A stretch of 64,000 nucleotides of DNA from Spirochaetales bacterium (GTDB taxonomy: Bacteria; Spirochaetota; Spirochaetia; Sphaerochaetales; Sphaerochaetaceae), in NCBI GenBank assembly GCA_018433865.1, contig JAHDQJ010000003.1:1-64000 (forward strand), given 5' to 3'. Positions 44,100 through 52,087 of this stretch are shown here, in pieces (within the stretch, counting starts at the first letter, position 1; every line of letters begins with the position of its first letter). The notes beneath the pieces are model-generated. The model saw nothing but the letters and a program-made list of their open reading frames with translations, was not told where the DNA came from and did no database searches. Both the position numbers and the translations under genes were made by a program.

Positions 44100-45109
44100 A
44101 AGTTCTCGGGATCGAGACCTCCTGCGACGAATGCTCGGTAGCGGTCGTCGAGGATGGACGCAACATACTCAGCAATGTCGTCGCCACGCAGATCGAACTG
44201 CACACCCCGTATCAGGGGGTTGTGCCTGAAATCGCCTCCCGGTTGCATACGGAGTGGATCAGCCAAGTCGTACGTTCCGCACTTGACAAGGCTTCCATGC
44301 GCACCACGGATGTCGATGCAGTGGCGGTGACCAACAGGCCAGGTCTTCTCGGATCGCTGTTGGTGGGGGTGAACTTTGCCAAGGCATTCGCTGCCACGCT
44401 GGATGTGCCGTTCATAGGCATCGACCATATCCGTGCGCACCTCTACGCTTCCCAGATCGAACAGCCGTTGGAATATCCCTATCTCGGCGTATTGGTCTCC
44501 GGCGGGCATACCGTGATCTGCAAGGTGAATGGGTATGATGCGATCGAGGTGCTCGGAACCACGATCGACGATGCGATAGGGGAGGCGTTCGACAAGGTCG
44601 CCAAACACCACGGTTTCGGCTATCCCGGCGGGGTGGTCATCGATCGGCTGGCAAAGGAGGGAGACCCCATGGCGTTCCTCTTCCCCGGACCGGCGTTGCA
44701 GAAAGGGGATCATCCCTATGACGTCTCCTACTCGGGCCTGAAGACGGCGGTCATCAATCAGTTGGATCAGTTCTGGAACGGAACCAGCGAAAAATCCCCG
44801 CAGAACATCGCCGCCTCCTTCCAACGTACCGCGGTGGGAATCCTCATGAAGCGTGTGCGCAGGGCATTGCTGGATACAGGCCTCAAGAGGCTTGCAGCGG
44901 GGGGCGGGGTAGCCGCGAACAGCCTGCTGAGAAGCGAGTTGAAGAAACTTGAGGGGATTGAGGTCGCTTTCCCCTCGATGAAGCTCTGTACAGACAACGG
45001 CGCGATGATCGCGGGGTTGGCGTATCGATATCTGGCCGATGGCATCACCAGCGATCTCGACATCACCGCATCCGCACGTGTCACCGCATTCAAGAAATCC
45101 TATCCCTGA
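44096..45109 (+). CDS. tsaD: tRNA N6-adenosine threonylcarbamoyltransferase TsaD
   Basis: ASKHA-fold enzyme that completes t6A37 in ANN-decoding tRNAs (with TsaB/E and TsaC elsewhere). GIETSCDECSVAVV is the start, VPEIASRLH and VTNRPGLLGSLLVG are typical, and AAGGGVAANSLLR and TDNGAMIAG close the fold. The metal motif reads HIRAH (usual form HxEGH or HxEAH), so both His ligands remain but the Glu is Arg. 337 residues from ATG 44096; TTG 44090 is possible. Confidence 0.95.
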   Translation: MKVLGIETSCDECSVAVVEDGRNILSNVVATQIELHTPYQGVVPEIASRLHTEWISQVVRSALDKASMRTTDVDAVAVTNRPGLLGSLLVGVNFAKAFAATLDVPFIGIDHIRAHLYASQIEQPLEYPYLGVLVSGGHTVICKVNGYDAIEVLGTTIDDAIGEAFDKVAKHHGFGYPGGVVIDRLAKEGDPMAFLFPGPALQKGDHPYDVSYSGLKTAVINQLDQFWNGTSEKSPQNIAASFQRTAVGILMKRVRRALLDTGLKRLAAGGGVAANSLLRSELKKLEGIEVAFPSMKLCTDNGAMIAGLAYRYLADGITSDLDITASARVTAFKKSYP

Positions 45110-45119
45110 GGAGCCAGCC

Positions 45120-45650
45120 ATGAGTGAATTCAACCTTGATTCCGCCATCCGCAAGATCCATGATTTCCCGCGAGCAGGAATCCTGTTCTACGACATCACC
45201 AGCATCCTTACCGACCCGCAAGCGTTCCGCTATTGCATCGACAGCATGTGTGCGATGTACGAAGGAAAGCAGATCGATGCGATCGCGTGTGTCGAGGCAC
45301 GGGGATTCGTATTCGCCGCGCCGTTCGCCTACCGCATGGGCATTCCCCTGATCCTCGTGAGGAAGAAGGGCAAGCTCCCCGGGAAGACCAGGGAGAAGAA
45401 ATACAACCTCGAATACGGACAGGATTTCGTGGCGATCCATGAGAGCGACATCACCGAGGGTTCGAGGATCCTGCTCGCCGACGACCTGATCGCCACCGGC
45501 GGAACGATCAAGGCCGCAGCTGAGCTCATCGAGGAAATGGGGGGTATCGTGGCCGGAGTCTTCGGTGTCATCGGATTGCCGTTCCTCGATTACCATAAAG
45601 CCTTGCCCGGGTATGAGATCAAGACGCTGATCACCTATGACAGCGAATGA
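45120..45650 (+). CDS. apt: Adenine phosphoribosyltransferase
   Basis: Purine salvage enzyme converting adenine and PRPP to AMP. ACVEARGFVFAAPFAYRMGIPLI is the family signature, and ILLADDLIATGGTIKAA is the PRPP loop. 176 residues. GAGGAG stands 6 bases before ATG 45120. It follows tsaD by 10 bases and is probably the last gene of that operon. Confidence 0.96.
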   Translation: MSEFNLDSAIRKIHDFPRAGILFYDITSILTDPQAFRYCIDSMCAMYEGKQIDAIACVEARGFVFAAPFAYRMGIPLILVRKKGKLPGKTREKKYNLEYGQDFVAIHESDITEGSRILLADDLIATGGTIKAAAELIEEMGGIVAGVFGVIGLPFLDYHKALPGYEIKTLITYDSE

Positions 45651-45665
45651 TTTTCCCGTGAAGGG

Positions 45666-45694
45666 TTGACAAACCAGCCTGTTTTCGGTATGTT
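45666..45694 (+). promoter_or_regulatory. Promoter of the tRNA-Gln/tRNA-Glu pair
   Basis: Consensus TTGACA (45666-45671), 17 bases, TATGTT (45689-45694), 20 bases before tRNA-Gln. Confidence 0.8.
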
Positions 45695-45713
45695 ACAGCA
45701 GGATTTGATATGT

Positions 45714-45784
45714 TGGGATGTAGTGTAATGGTAACACTGCAGATTCTGGTTCTGCCTTTAGGGGTTCGAATCCCTTCATCCCAG
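45714..45784 (+). tRNA. tRNA-Gln (CTG)
   Basis: Acceptor TGGGATG/CATCCCA, D arm GTGT/ACAC, anticodon arm GCAGA/TCTGC with loop TTCTGGT (anticodon CTG), T arm with GGTTCGAATCC. No templated CCA. Transcribed with tRNA-Glu 10 bases downstream. Confidence 0.93.
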
Positions 45785-45794
45785 TCCTTCATAT

Positions 45795-45866
45795 GGTCCC
45801 TTCGTCTATCGGCTAGGACGGGAGATTCTCAGTCTTCAAAGAGGGGTTCGATTCCCCTAGGGACTA
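45795..45866 (+). tRNA. tRNA-Glu (CTC)
   Basis: Acceptor GGTCCCT/AGGGACT (first pair G-T), the typical Glu start TCGTCTATCGGCTAGGAC, anticodon arm GGAGA/TCTTC with loop TTCTCAG (anticodon CTC), and T arm GGGGTTCGATTCCCC. No templated CCA. Confidence 0.92.
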
Positions 45867-45871
45867 ACGCT

Positions 45872-45900
45872 TACCAGCCCCCAACGGGCTGGTATTTTTA
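45872..45900 (+). terminator. Terminator of the tRNA pair
   Basis: Stem TACCAGCCC/GGGCTGGTA with a five-base loop and a TTTTT tail. Confidence 0.92.
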
Positions 45901-45940
45901 TGCGATAGCAAGTACTATCGTCTACGGATAAGGATTTGTC

Positions 45941-47578
45941 ATGATCACAGCTTCCAATATTTCTCTCTCATACGGTACCCAAGTTCTCTTCAAGGAAGTG
46001 AACATCAAGTTCACCCCGGGAAACTGCTACGGTGTCATCGGCGCGAACGGTGCCGGAAAATCGACCTTCCTCAAGATCCTCTCCGGTGAGATCGAACCCG
46101 ATACAGGCGATGTCATCGTGACTCCCGGGGAACGGATCGCAGTGCTCAAGCAGGACCACTTCGCTTTCAACGACCACACGGTGCTCGAGACCGTCATCAT
46201 GGGGTATGAGCGACTATACCAGGTGATGACCGAGCGGGATGCCATCTATGCGAAGGAACACTTCACCGAGGAAGACGGCATCAAGGCAGCGGAACTGGAA
46301 GGTGAGTTTGCCGAGCTTGGCGGTTGGGAAGCGGAGGCCGAAGCCGGCGTCATGCTCAACGGCCTGGGAATCCAGGACGACTTGTTGCAGAGAAGGATGG
46401 GAGATATCGAGGACAACCTCAAGGTCCGCGTCCTGCTCGCCCAAGCACTCTTCGGCAATCCCGACATCCTGCTCCTGGACGAACCGACCAACCACCTCGA
46501 CCTTGAGTCCATACACTGGTTGGAGAACTTCCTCGGAGAGTTCAACAATACCGTGATCGTCGTCTCCCACGACCGGCACTTTCTCAACTCGGTATGTACG
46601 CACGTCGCTGACATCGATTATGGCAAGATCCAGCTCTATGTCGGCAACTACGACTTCTGGTACCTTTCCAGCCAATTGGCGGCGAAGCAGATGAAGGATG
46701 AGAAACGCAGGAGGGAAGACAAGATCGCCGAACTGAAGGAATTCATCCAGCGGTTCAGCTCCAATCTGTCCAAGGCACGCCAGGCAACCAGCCGCAAGAA
46801 ACTGATCGACAAGCTGACCATCGATGATATCCGTCCCTCGTCGAGGAGATTCCCCTATGTCGCTTTCAAGCCCGAGCGCGAGCCGGGTCGCAACATCCTC
46901 GAGGTCCGCCAACTCACGAAGGTCATAGACGGGGAGAAGGTCCTTGACAATTTCACCCTCACGGTGAACAACGGAGACAAGATCGCATTCGTCGGTCCGA
47001 ACCACTATGCGAAGACGATCTTCTTCGAAATCATCAGCGGTCGGATGAAAGCGGACAAGGGAACCTATGAGTGGGGAGTCACCACGAAGAGCAGCTATTT
47101 CCCCAAGGACAACAGCCTGTACTTCACCGAACACCTGAGCATCACCGATTGGCTGCGCCAATACTCAACCGAAAAGGATGACACCTTCGTCCGTTCCTTC
47201 CTCGGGAGGATGCTGTTCTCGGGCGATGAATCATTGAAAGATTGCACGGTCCTGAGCGGAGGGGAGAAAGTGCGGTGCGTCCTTGCACGGATGATGCTCG
47301 AACAGGGCAACGTACTGATCTTCGATGAACCGACAAGCCACCTCGACCTCGAAGCGATCTCCAGCCTCAACGACGGCCTGATCGAATTCAACGGAGTTCT
47401 GCTGTTCAACAGCCATGACCACCAGTTCGTCGATACGATCGCGAACAGGATCGTGGAATTCGCTCCCGATGGCAATGTGATCGACAGGATGATGGGTCTT
47501 GAGGAGTACCTCGAGAACGAGGACGTGCGAGCGTTGCGCGATTCCTTCTATCATGGCCATAACGGGGTCATGATCTGA
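45941..47578 (+). CDS. ABC-F family ATPase with one degenerate composite site
   Basis: A 545-residue soluble protein with two ABC ATPase domains and a charged linker (about residues 240-300), the layout of ribosome-associated ABC-F proteins; length and motifs are nearest to the YbiT type. Domain 1 has Walker A GANGAGKS and LLLDEPTNHLD, but its signature reads IEDNLKVR. Domain 2 has the signature LSGGEKVR and IFDEPTSHLD, but its Walker A reads GPNHYAKT. In the head-to-tail dimer this leaves one normal ATP site and one that looks dead. It has its own ribosome site after the tRNA terminator. Confidence 0.93.
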   Translation: MITASNISLSYGTQVLFKEVNIKFTPGNCYGVIGANGAGKSTFLKILSGEIEPDTGDVIVTPGERIAVLKQDHFAFNDHTVLETVIMGYERLYQVMTERDAIYAKEHFTEEDGIKAAELEGEFAELGGWEAEAEAGVMLNGLGIQDDLLQRRMGDIEDNLKVRVLLAQALFGNPDILLLDEPTNHLDLESIHWLENFLGEFNNTVIVVSHDRHFLNSVCTHVADIDYGKIQLYVGNYDFWYLSSQLAAKQMKDEKRRREDKIAELKEFIQRFSSNLSKARQATSRKKLIDKLTIDDIRPSSRRFPYVAFKPEREPGRNILEVRQLTKVIDGEKVLDNFTLTVNNGDKIAFVGPNHYAKTIFFEIISGRMKADKGTYEWGVTTKSSYFPKDNSLYFTEHLSITDWLRQYSTEKDDTFVRSFLGRMLFSGDESLKDCTVLSGGEKVRCVLARMMLEQGNVLIFDEPTSHLDLEAISSLNDGLIEFNGVLLFNSHDHQFVDTIANRIVEFAPDGNVIDRMMGLEEYLENEDVRALRDSFYHGHNGVMI

Positions 47579-47592
47579 ACAGGAGGTAGCAT

Positions 47593-48357
47593 ATGCTGCT
47601 GGTAGTCGACATCGGCAATACCAATGTGGTGATGGCGATCCATGACGGATCTGGGTGGATCGCCAACTGGCGCATCCACAGCGACCAAAGGAAGACCAGC
47701 GACGAATACTTTGTGATCGTGGAACGGATGGTGAGCCACGGGGGATTCGACCCCGCGGATATCGACCGGACCATCATCTCCTCGGTAGTACCTAATCTCA
47801 CCCGGACGTTCCAGAAAGTCATCCGGACGCTCAGCGGTACCGAACCCTTGATGGTGAGTCATGACTGCGCAGTCGGTCTGGTCCGTTCCAGCATCCCTTC
47901 CGAGTTGGGAAACGACCTGTTGGCCAACGCAGTCGCTGCCCACCGCATCTTCCCCGATGAGACGTGCGTCGTACTCGATTTCGGTACCGCGCTCACGCTC
48001 ACGACCGTGGATGCCGCGGGAAAGATCCTCGGAGCCTCCATAGCTCCGGGATTGGTCACCGCGGTGAATTCCCTTTTCCACAATACCGCCCAGATTCCCC
48101 AGGTCCAGCTTCGGGTTCCCGAGCGGGCGATCGGAAGGAACACAGAGGAATCCATCCGCAGCGGCATCATGTATGGATTCGCGGGTCTGGTGAAGGAGCT
48201 CATCGCAGTCACCGAATCGGAGCTGGGCACCAAGGTCAAGGTGATCGCCACCGGCGGACTCTCGCAGACCATCGCGCCGTTGATCGGCCGCATCGATCGC
48301 CTCGAACCCTTGCATACCCTCGAAGGGCTCAGGATCATATCCGACGCACGATCCTGA
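47593..48357 (+). CDS. coaX: Type III pantothenate kinase
   Basis: First step of CoA synthesis, ASKHA fold. LLVVDIGNTNVVMAI is the phosphate motif at the N-terminus, LGNDLLANAVAA and VLDFGTALTLTTVD follow, and GASIAPGLVTAVNSLF and VIATGGLSQTIA close the site. 254 residues. AGGAGG is in front of the ATG. CoaD, a later step of the same pathway, is encoded at 59.1 kb. Confidence 0.95.
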   Translation: MLLVVDIGNTNVVMAIHDGSGWIANWRIHSDQRKTSDEYFVIVERMVSHGGFDPADIDRTIISSVVPNLTRTFQKVIRTLSGTEPLMVSHDCAVGLVRSSIPSELGNDLLANAVAAHRIFPDETCVVLDFGTALTLTTVDAAGKILGASIAPGLVTAVNSLFHNTAQIPQVQLRVPERAIGRNTEESIRSGIMYGFAGLVKELIAVTESELGTKVKVIATGGLSQTIAPLIGRIDRLEPLHTLEGLRIISDARS

Positions 48358-48367
48358 GCATGATCGG

Positions 48368-49597
48368 TCAAAGCGTGAACCGTCCCTCGCGCATGATGGT
48401 GACGACAGATCCGTCCTTCGTCGTGGCCTCGATCGTCATGTCGGGAGATCCGACCATGAAATCGGTGTGAACGAGCGAACGGTTGCATCCCGCAGCCAAC
48501 AACTTCTCTTCGGTGGACAGCTCTGCCGCATTCGCGAGACAGCTCGGGTACCCGGCACCGAGAGCAAGGTGGCACGAGGCATTCTCATCGTAGAGGATAG
48601 AGTTGAACACGCGCTTTGAGAGTGCGATCGGGGAATCCTCGTCCACGAGTGCGACTTCCCCAAGGTATCGTGCACCCTCGTCGACGGACAGGAACCGGTC
48701 CATCACCTCCTGGCCCCGCTCGGCGGTGCACGCGACGACTTTGCCCTCCTTGAATGTCAGCTTCACACGCTCCACCCGCGAATCCATCACGGAGACGGGC
48801 CTTGTGGTGACCACGTAGCCTTCGGCAGTCAACCGATCGGGCGTGGAGAATATCTCTTCGGTCGGGATGTTGGCGATGAACCATCCACCATTCGGCAAGG
48901 GATCCCCGCCACCCATCCAGCGATGCTGTTCGGTGAATCCGATCGTCAGGTCGGTCTCCTTGCTCATGAAATGCAATGAACGGATCTGCAGCGCATCAAG
49001 GCGCTGTCCACGGGCGAGCAGGGTATCCGCATGTTCTTTCCATGCGAGCGCAGGATCTTCCCGGTCGAGCTTGAGGATCGGTGCGAGCAGTTTCCAGAAA
49101 TCCTCTACCGAGGCATCGGGACCGAGAACCGATCGGGCCCACTTCGGACCGGGAGCACAGACGACGCACCATGGGTGTTCATGACGCATCCTGCTTCTCT
49201 GGTATACTGCTCCGGAACGTCCGAGCGCGCTTTTGTAGGTGGACAGCTTCCCGGCGTCTGCATCAGCGAGATACTCACGATCCTCGGTGTTGTCGATGCG
49301 GATATATGCCCAATCCTTTGCCATCATCTCATAATCGACGGCCTTGGCGAAATCGGGGACGGTCTCGAGCTGCTCCTGTTCCTGGTTGTCCAACCGGGTG
49401 CGCACCAACAAAAGATCATCGATGTCGATACGGACCAGAAGTGCTTTCCGCTTGTACGCGGCCACGGCGATTTCCTGGGCGAACCAGTAGTTCTCAGGCC
49501 CGGTCTTGATCTGAAGGCACTGTCCAGGATAGAGTGCCACTCCGCTGCTGACGATGAGATCAGCATATTCCTTTGTCATCCGTTCAATACTTTTCAT
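48368..49597 (-). CDS. M29-family metallo-aminopeptidase (thermophilic aminopeptidase type)
   Basis: A 409-residue aminopeptidase II/T type enzyme. The metal site is intact: Glu in the AERGQEVMDRFLSVDEGARYLGEVALVD region, His in ASCHLALGAGYPSC, and His/Asp in VHTDFMVGSPDMTIE. It is cytoplasmic (no signal) and would release N-terminal residues from peptides. ATG 49597 has AGGAG 5 bases before it. Its paralogue lies directly upstream on the same strand, so the pair came from a duplication. Confidence 0.92.
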   Translation of the reverse strand: MKSIERMTKEYADLIVSSGVALYPGQCLQIKTGPENYWFAQEIAVAAYKRKALLVRIDIDDLLLVRTRLDNQEQEQLETVPDFAKAVDYEMMAKDWAYIRIDNTEDREYLADADAGKLSTYKSALGRSGAVYQRSRMRHEHPWCVVCAPGPKWARSVLGPDASVEDFWKLLAPILKLDREDPALAWKEHADTLLARGQRLDALQIRSLHFMSKETDLTIGFTEQHRWMGGGDPLPNGGWFIANIPTEEIFSTPDRLTAEGYVVTTRPVSVMDSRVERVKLTFKEGKVVACTAERGQEVMDRFLSVDEGARYLGEVALVDEDSPIALSKRVFNSILYDENASCHLALGAGYPSCLANAAELSTEEKLLAAGCNRSLVHTDFMVGSPDMTIEATTKDGSVVTIMREGRFTL

Positions 49598-49628
49598 AAG
49601 TGCTCCTTCTTGTCCTGAATGCAGGAAT

Positions 49629-50819
49629 CTATAGTTTGAATACTCCATTTTCCATGATTGCAATTTCTTCGCCTTCATCTGTGATGCCGGTCACACAGAG
49701 ATGGGAACTTCCGATGGGAATCCTTGAGCGGACAACGCTGACATTGCAACCGGTCAGACGCTGCAACTCCGATTCGTCATCGTAGGTCTCCAATGCCTCG
49801 AGGTGTCCCGAATCACCCATGCCCAGGACGATGCTGCTCGAACGGTTCTCGTCAAAACCCGCATGGCCGAAATGGCCGGATGCCGCAGCAAGCGGAGTGA
49901 GCAGGTCGACAAGCGACAATTCGCTCAGGACCGATGCTCCCTCGTCAGCTTGCAATGTGCAGGCGAGCGCATGTGCGCCTTCGGCCGCTTCGAACGAAGT
50001 AACGCGTCCGTCGAATAATTGCAGCTTGGCTTCCTGTACGACAGTACCGAGGAGGTTGAAAGGTTGTGAAGCGCAAACCGTGCCTCGGGCACTGTCACGT
50101 TGCGTGAGCATGCTCACGCGCTCGGGGGGAAGGTAGGGAATGAATGACCTTCCGTCGGCGAGTGTATGCACGCCGCCTCTCCACCTCGATTGCGGTGCCA
50201 TGCCCAAGGTGAGATCATTTCCTCCGCCGGTGATGCGTATCTGATGCAGATTGAGCCGATTGAGGAAGGCAAGCCGCTGCCTGAGAACCGACAAGTGCTC
50301 TTGCATCGCTTGTATCGGATTTGCCGATCCGAGTGACAGCATCCGTGCGAACAATTCCCACAGGTCCTCCTCCGTTGCGTGCGGGCCGAGAACCCGCTTG
50401 GCCCAACGGGGGCCGGGGACCGCGATCACCGCCCACGGTGCGACAGGCTTGTTCAGCTGCGGAGGGGCGAGATTCCCTGTCTTCTGCAACAGTGCAAGAT
50501 CGCCGAGTTTCTCCTCGGGTGTCCCCGGTACTTCCCACTGACGGTCTTCGGTATCGTCGATGCGCAACAACAGCCCACGCACGGGAGCACTCGCCAACGG
50601 ATCGCTGAGCACACAGGTCATGCTGGTCACATCCCCAGGAATTCCTTCGGAGATCGAGACCACATGAACCGGTTGGCGTGTGATCTCGCTGGCACGTTGG
50701 GCCAAGTCACGGGCAAAGTCCAGGTGCGACGGATTCGCATTGATCGCGAGCGACTCGCCCTCGGCGAGACGGATGACTGCATGCAGCAGCAAGTCCATGT
50801 AACGGGTCCGGTAATCCAT
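49629..50819 (-). CDS. M29 aminopeptidase paralogue without the metal ligands
   Basis: A 396-residue homologue of the neighbouring aminopeptidase: AVIAVPGPRWAKRVLGP matches its CVVCAPGPKWARSVLGP, and QADEGASVLSELSLVD matches SVDEGARYLGEVALVD. The later metal ligands are lost: where the paralogue has HLALGAGYP this one has SIVLGMGDSGH, and where it has VHTDFMVGS this one has VRSRIPIGS. It is a full-length open frame, so a decayed gene is unlikely; a non-catalytic partner or regulatory subunit is possible. Confidence 0.85.
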   Translation of the reverse strand: MDYRTRYMDLLLHAVIRLAEGESLAINANPSHLDFARDLAQRASEITRQPVHVVSISEGIPGDVTSMTCVLSDPLASAPVRGLLLRIDDTEDRQWEVPGTPEEKLGDLALLQKTGNLAPPQLNKPVAPWAVIAVPGPRWAKRVLGPHATEEDLWELFARMLSLGSANPIQAMQEHLSVLRQRLAFLNRLNLHQIRITGGGNDLTLGMAPQSRWRGGVHTLADGRSFIPYLPPERVSMLTQRDSARGTVCASQPFNLLGTVVQEAKLQLFDGRVTSFEAAEGAHALACTLQADEGASVLSELSLVDLLTPLAAASGHFGHAGFDENRSSSIVLGMGDSGHLEALETYDDESELQRLTGCNVSVVRSRIPIGSSHLCVTGITDEGEEIAIMENGVFKL

Positions 50820-50919
50820 ATTCCTCCGGGCGGGTTGTACCGCCGACCCACCTATAGTACAATATTTGTCGGAGGATGACCAAGGGGCGTCCTTTGCTCA
50901 GGAATTTCGGGAGGATGGC

Positions 50920-50948
50920 TTGACCATCCGCAGCGTTTCCGGTATACA
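50920..50948 (+). promoter_or_regulatory. Promoter of tRNA-Gly
   Basis: TTGACC (50920-50925), 17 bases, TATACA (50943-50948), 26 bases ahead of the tRNA. Confidence 0.78.
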
Positions 50949-50974
50949 TTGTTTCCATACGAAACCGAAAGCGT

Positions 50975-51045
50975 GCGCCTGTGGTATAGTGGTATTACCT
51001 CAGCCTTCCAAGCTGAAGAGGCGGGTTCGATTCCCGTCGGGCGCT
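50975..51045 (+). tRNA. tRNA-Gly (TCC)
   Basis: Acceptor GCGCCTG/CGGGCGC, anticodon arm TCAGC/GCTGA with loop CTTCCAA (anticodon TCC), T arm GCGGG/CCCGT with TTCGATT. No templated CCA. Confidence 0.95.
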
Positions 51046-51056
51046 TAACCGGAGAG

Positions 51057-51077
51057 CCTGGCCCAGCCAGGTTTTTT
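51057..51077 (+). terminator. Terminator of tRNA-Gly
   Basis: CCTGGC-CCA-GCCAGG stem-loop directly followed by six Ts. Confidence 0.9.
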
Positions 51078-51142
51078 CATGTCCGGCTTGCGACGGATGC
51101 AAGCGGTCCACAGGACCGCCACAAGGATACAAGAGGTACAGA

Positions 51143-51385
51143 ATGGGAGTTCGAGGAGAAGTGTTTTCGACCAAACTGGTCACCAATGACAGGACCTATT
51201 TCTTCAATGTGAAGGAGAATGTCTACGGAGACCTGTTCCTCAATATCGTGGAGAGCAAGGGAACCGAAGGCGGTGCCGGCAAATTCATCCGCCAGTCGAT
51301 CCTCGTGTATCAGGAGGACCTGGGAGAGTTTGTCCAGGAGTTCCAGAAGACGCTCGATTTCATCAAGAAAACCACGAAGCAATAG
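51143..51385 (+). CDS. PUR-domain DNA/RNA-binding protein (BpuR/DUF3276 type)
   Basis: An 80-residue protein that is one PUR repeat: GEVFSTKLVTNDRTYFFNVKENVYGDLFLNIVESK, then a helix with ILVYQEDLGEFVQEFQKTLDFIK. It resembles Borrelia BpuR and the Bacteroidetes/spirochaete PUR proteins, which bind single-stranded nucleic acid as dimers and regulate transcription or translation. AGAGGT precedes the ATG. It stands alone, after the tRNA-Gly terminator and convergent with rnhB (stops 5 bases apart). Confidence 0.9.
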   Translation: MGVRGEVFSTKLVTNDRTYFFNVKENVYGDLFLNIVESKGTEGGAGKFIRQSILVYQEDLGEFVQEFQKTLDFIKKTTKQ

Positions 51386-51390
51386 ATCCT

Positions 51391-51942
51391 TCACCAACTG
51401 AACGACATGCGCTGTATGGGACTCGGTCCGTACGTGTGGCATGCCTGCCTGTGTGCGGCCGTGGGGTATCCTTTGTGCTTTGCGTATCCGTATAGCGGAT
51501 AGCGTCCATCCAGCAGTACCATCAGCCGGTCACGCGCGGTCTTCGCCAGGATCGAGGCCGCCATGATCTCGAATACCTTGGCATCTCCCTGCACGATCGC
51601 CTGGCACGGGGTTCCCAGGTCAGGCGTCCGGTTCCCATCGACAAGAACAAGATCGACGTGTCCGATACGGTTTGCCACCTTCGCGTAGGCCCGCTGCATC
51701 GCGTGCATGGAAGCGTGCAGGATGTTCACGCGATCGATCTCAGCGCGGCTTGCCCACCCGACAGCCCATGCGACGGCACGTTCCTTGATGATCCGTTCGG
51801 CTTGCTCGCGCCTGGCTGTACTCAGCTTCTTCGAATCGGCGAGGATCTCGAACGGAAAGTCCTTCGGGAGGACGACCGCGGCTGCCGACACCGGTCCTGC
51901 GATCGGACCCCGTCCCGCTTCGTCGATACCACATATGATCAT
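51391..51942 (-). CDS. rnhB: Ribonuclease HII
   Basis: Removes RNA from RNA-DNA hybrids and misplaced ribonucleotides. CGIDEAGRGPIAGPV carries the first two acidic residues (DE), SKKLS and LVLVDGNRTPDL the third Asp, and KVFEIMAASILAKTARDRLM the fourth (D). 183 residues from ATG 51942; three in-frame ATGs (51954, 51945, 51942) compete and none has a clear ribosome site, so the start is chosen from the family N-terminus. Confidence 0.94.
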   Translation of the reverse strand: MIICGIDEAGRGPIAGPVSAAAVVLPKDFPFEILADSKKLSTARREQAERIIKERAVAWAVGWASRAEIDRVNILHASMHAMQRAYAKVANRIGHVDLVLVDGNRTPDLGTPCQAIVQGDAKVFEIMAASILAKTARDRLMVLLDGRYPLYGYAKHKGYPTAAHRQACHTYGPSPIQRMSFSW

Positions 51943-51975
51943 CATGCATCGCATCTTAGGACTTGCCGTTGCGAT

Positions 51976-52025
51976 TTGTCAATTCGCTTGCGGTATGCTA
52001 TACTCGCCCACAGGACGGCCGTCCT
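51976..52025 (+). promoter_or_regulatory. smc promoter with 14-bp palindrome at the start site
   Basis: TTGTCA (51976-51981), 17 bases, TATACT (51999-52004) is a strong promoter. The perfect palindrome AGGACGGCCGTCCT (52012-52025) covers the expected transcription start, where an operator or a 5' stem-loop in the 60-base leader would lie. Confidence 0.65.
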
Positions 52026-52087
52026 ATCGGTCCGGGGGACTGAGAGAGAGCAGCCGCGCCAACAGCTCATGCAGGTGGGAGATCCGG

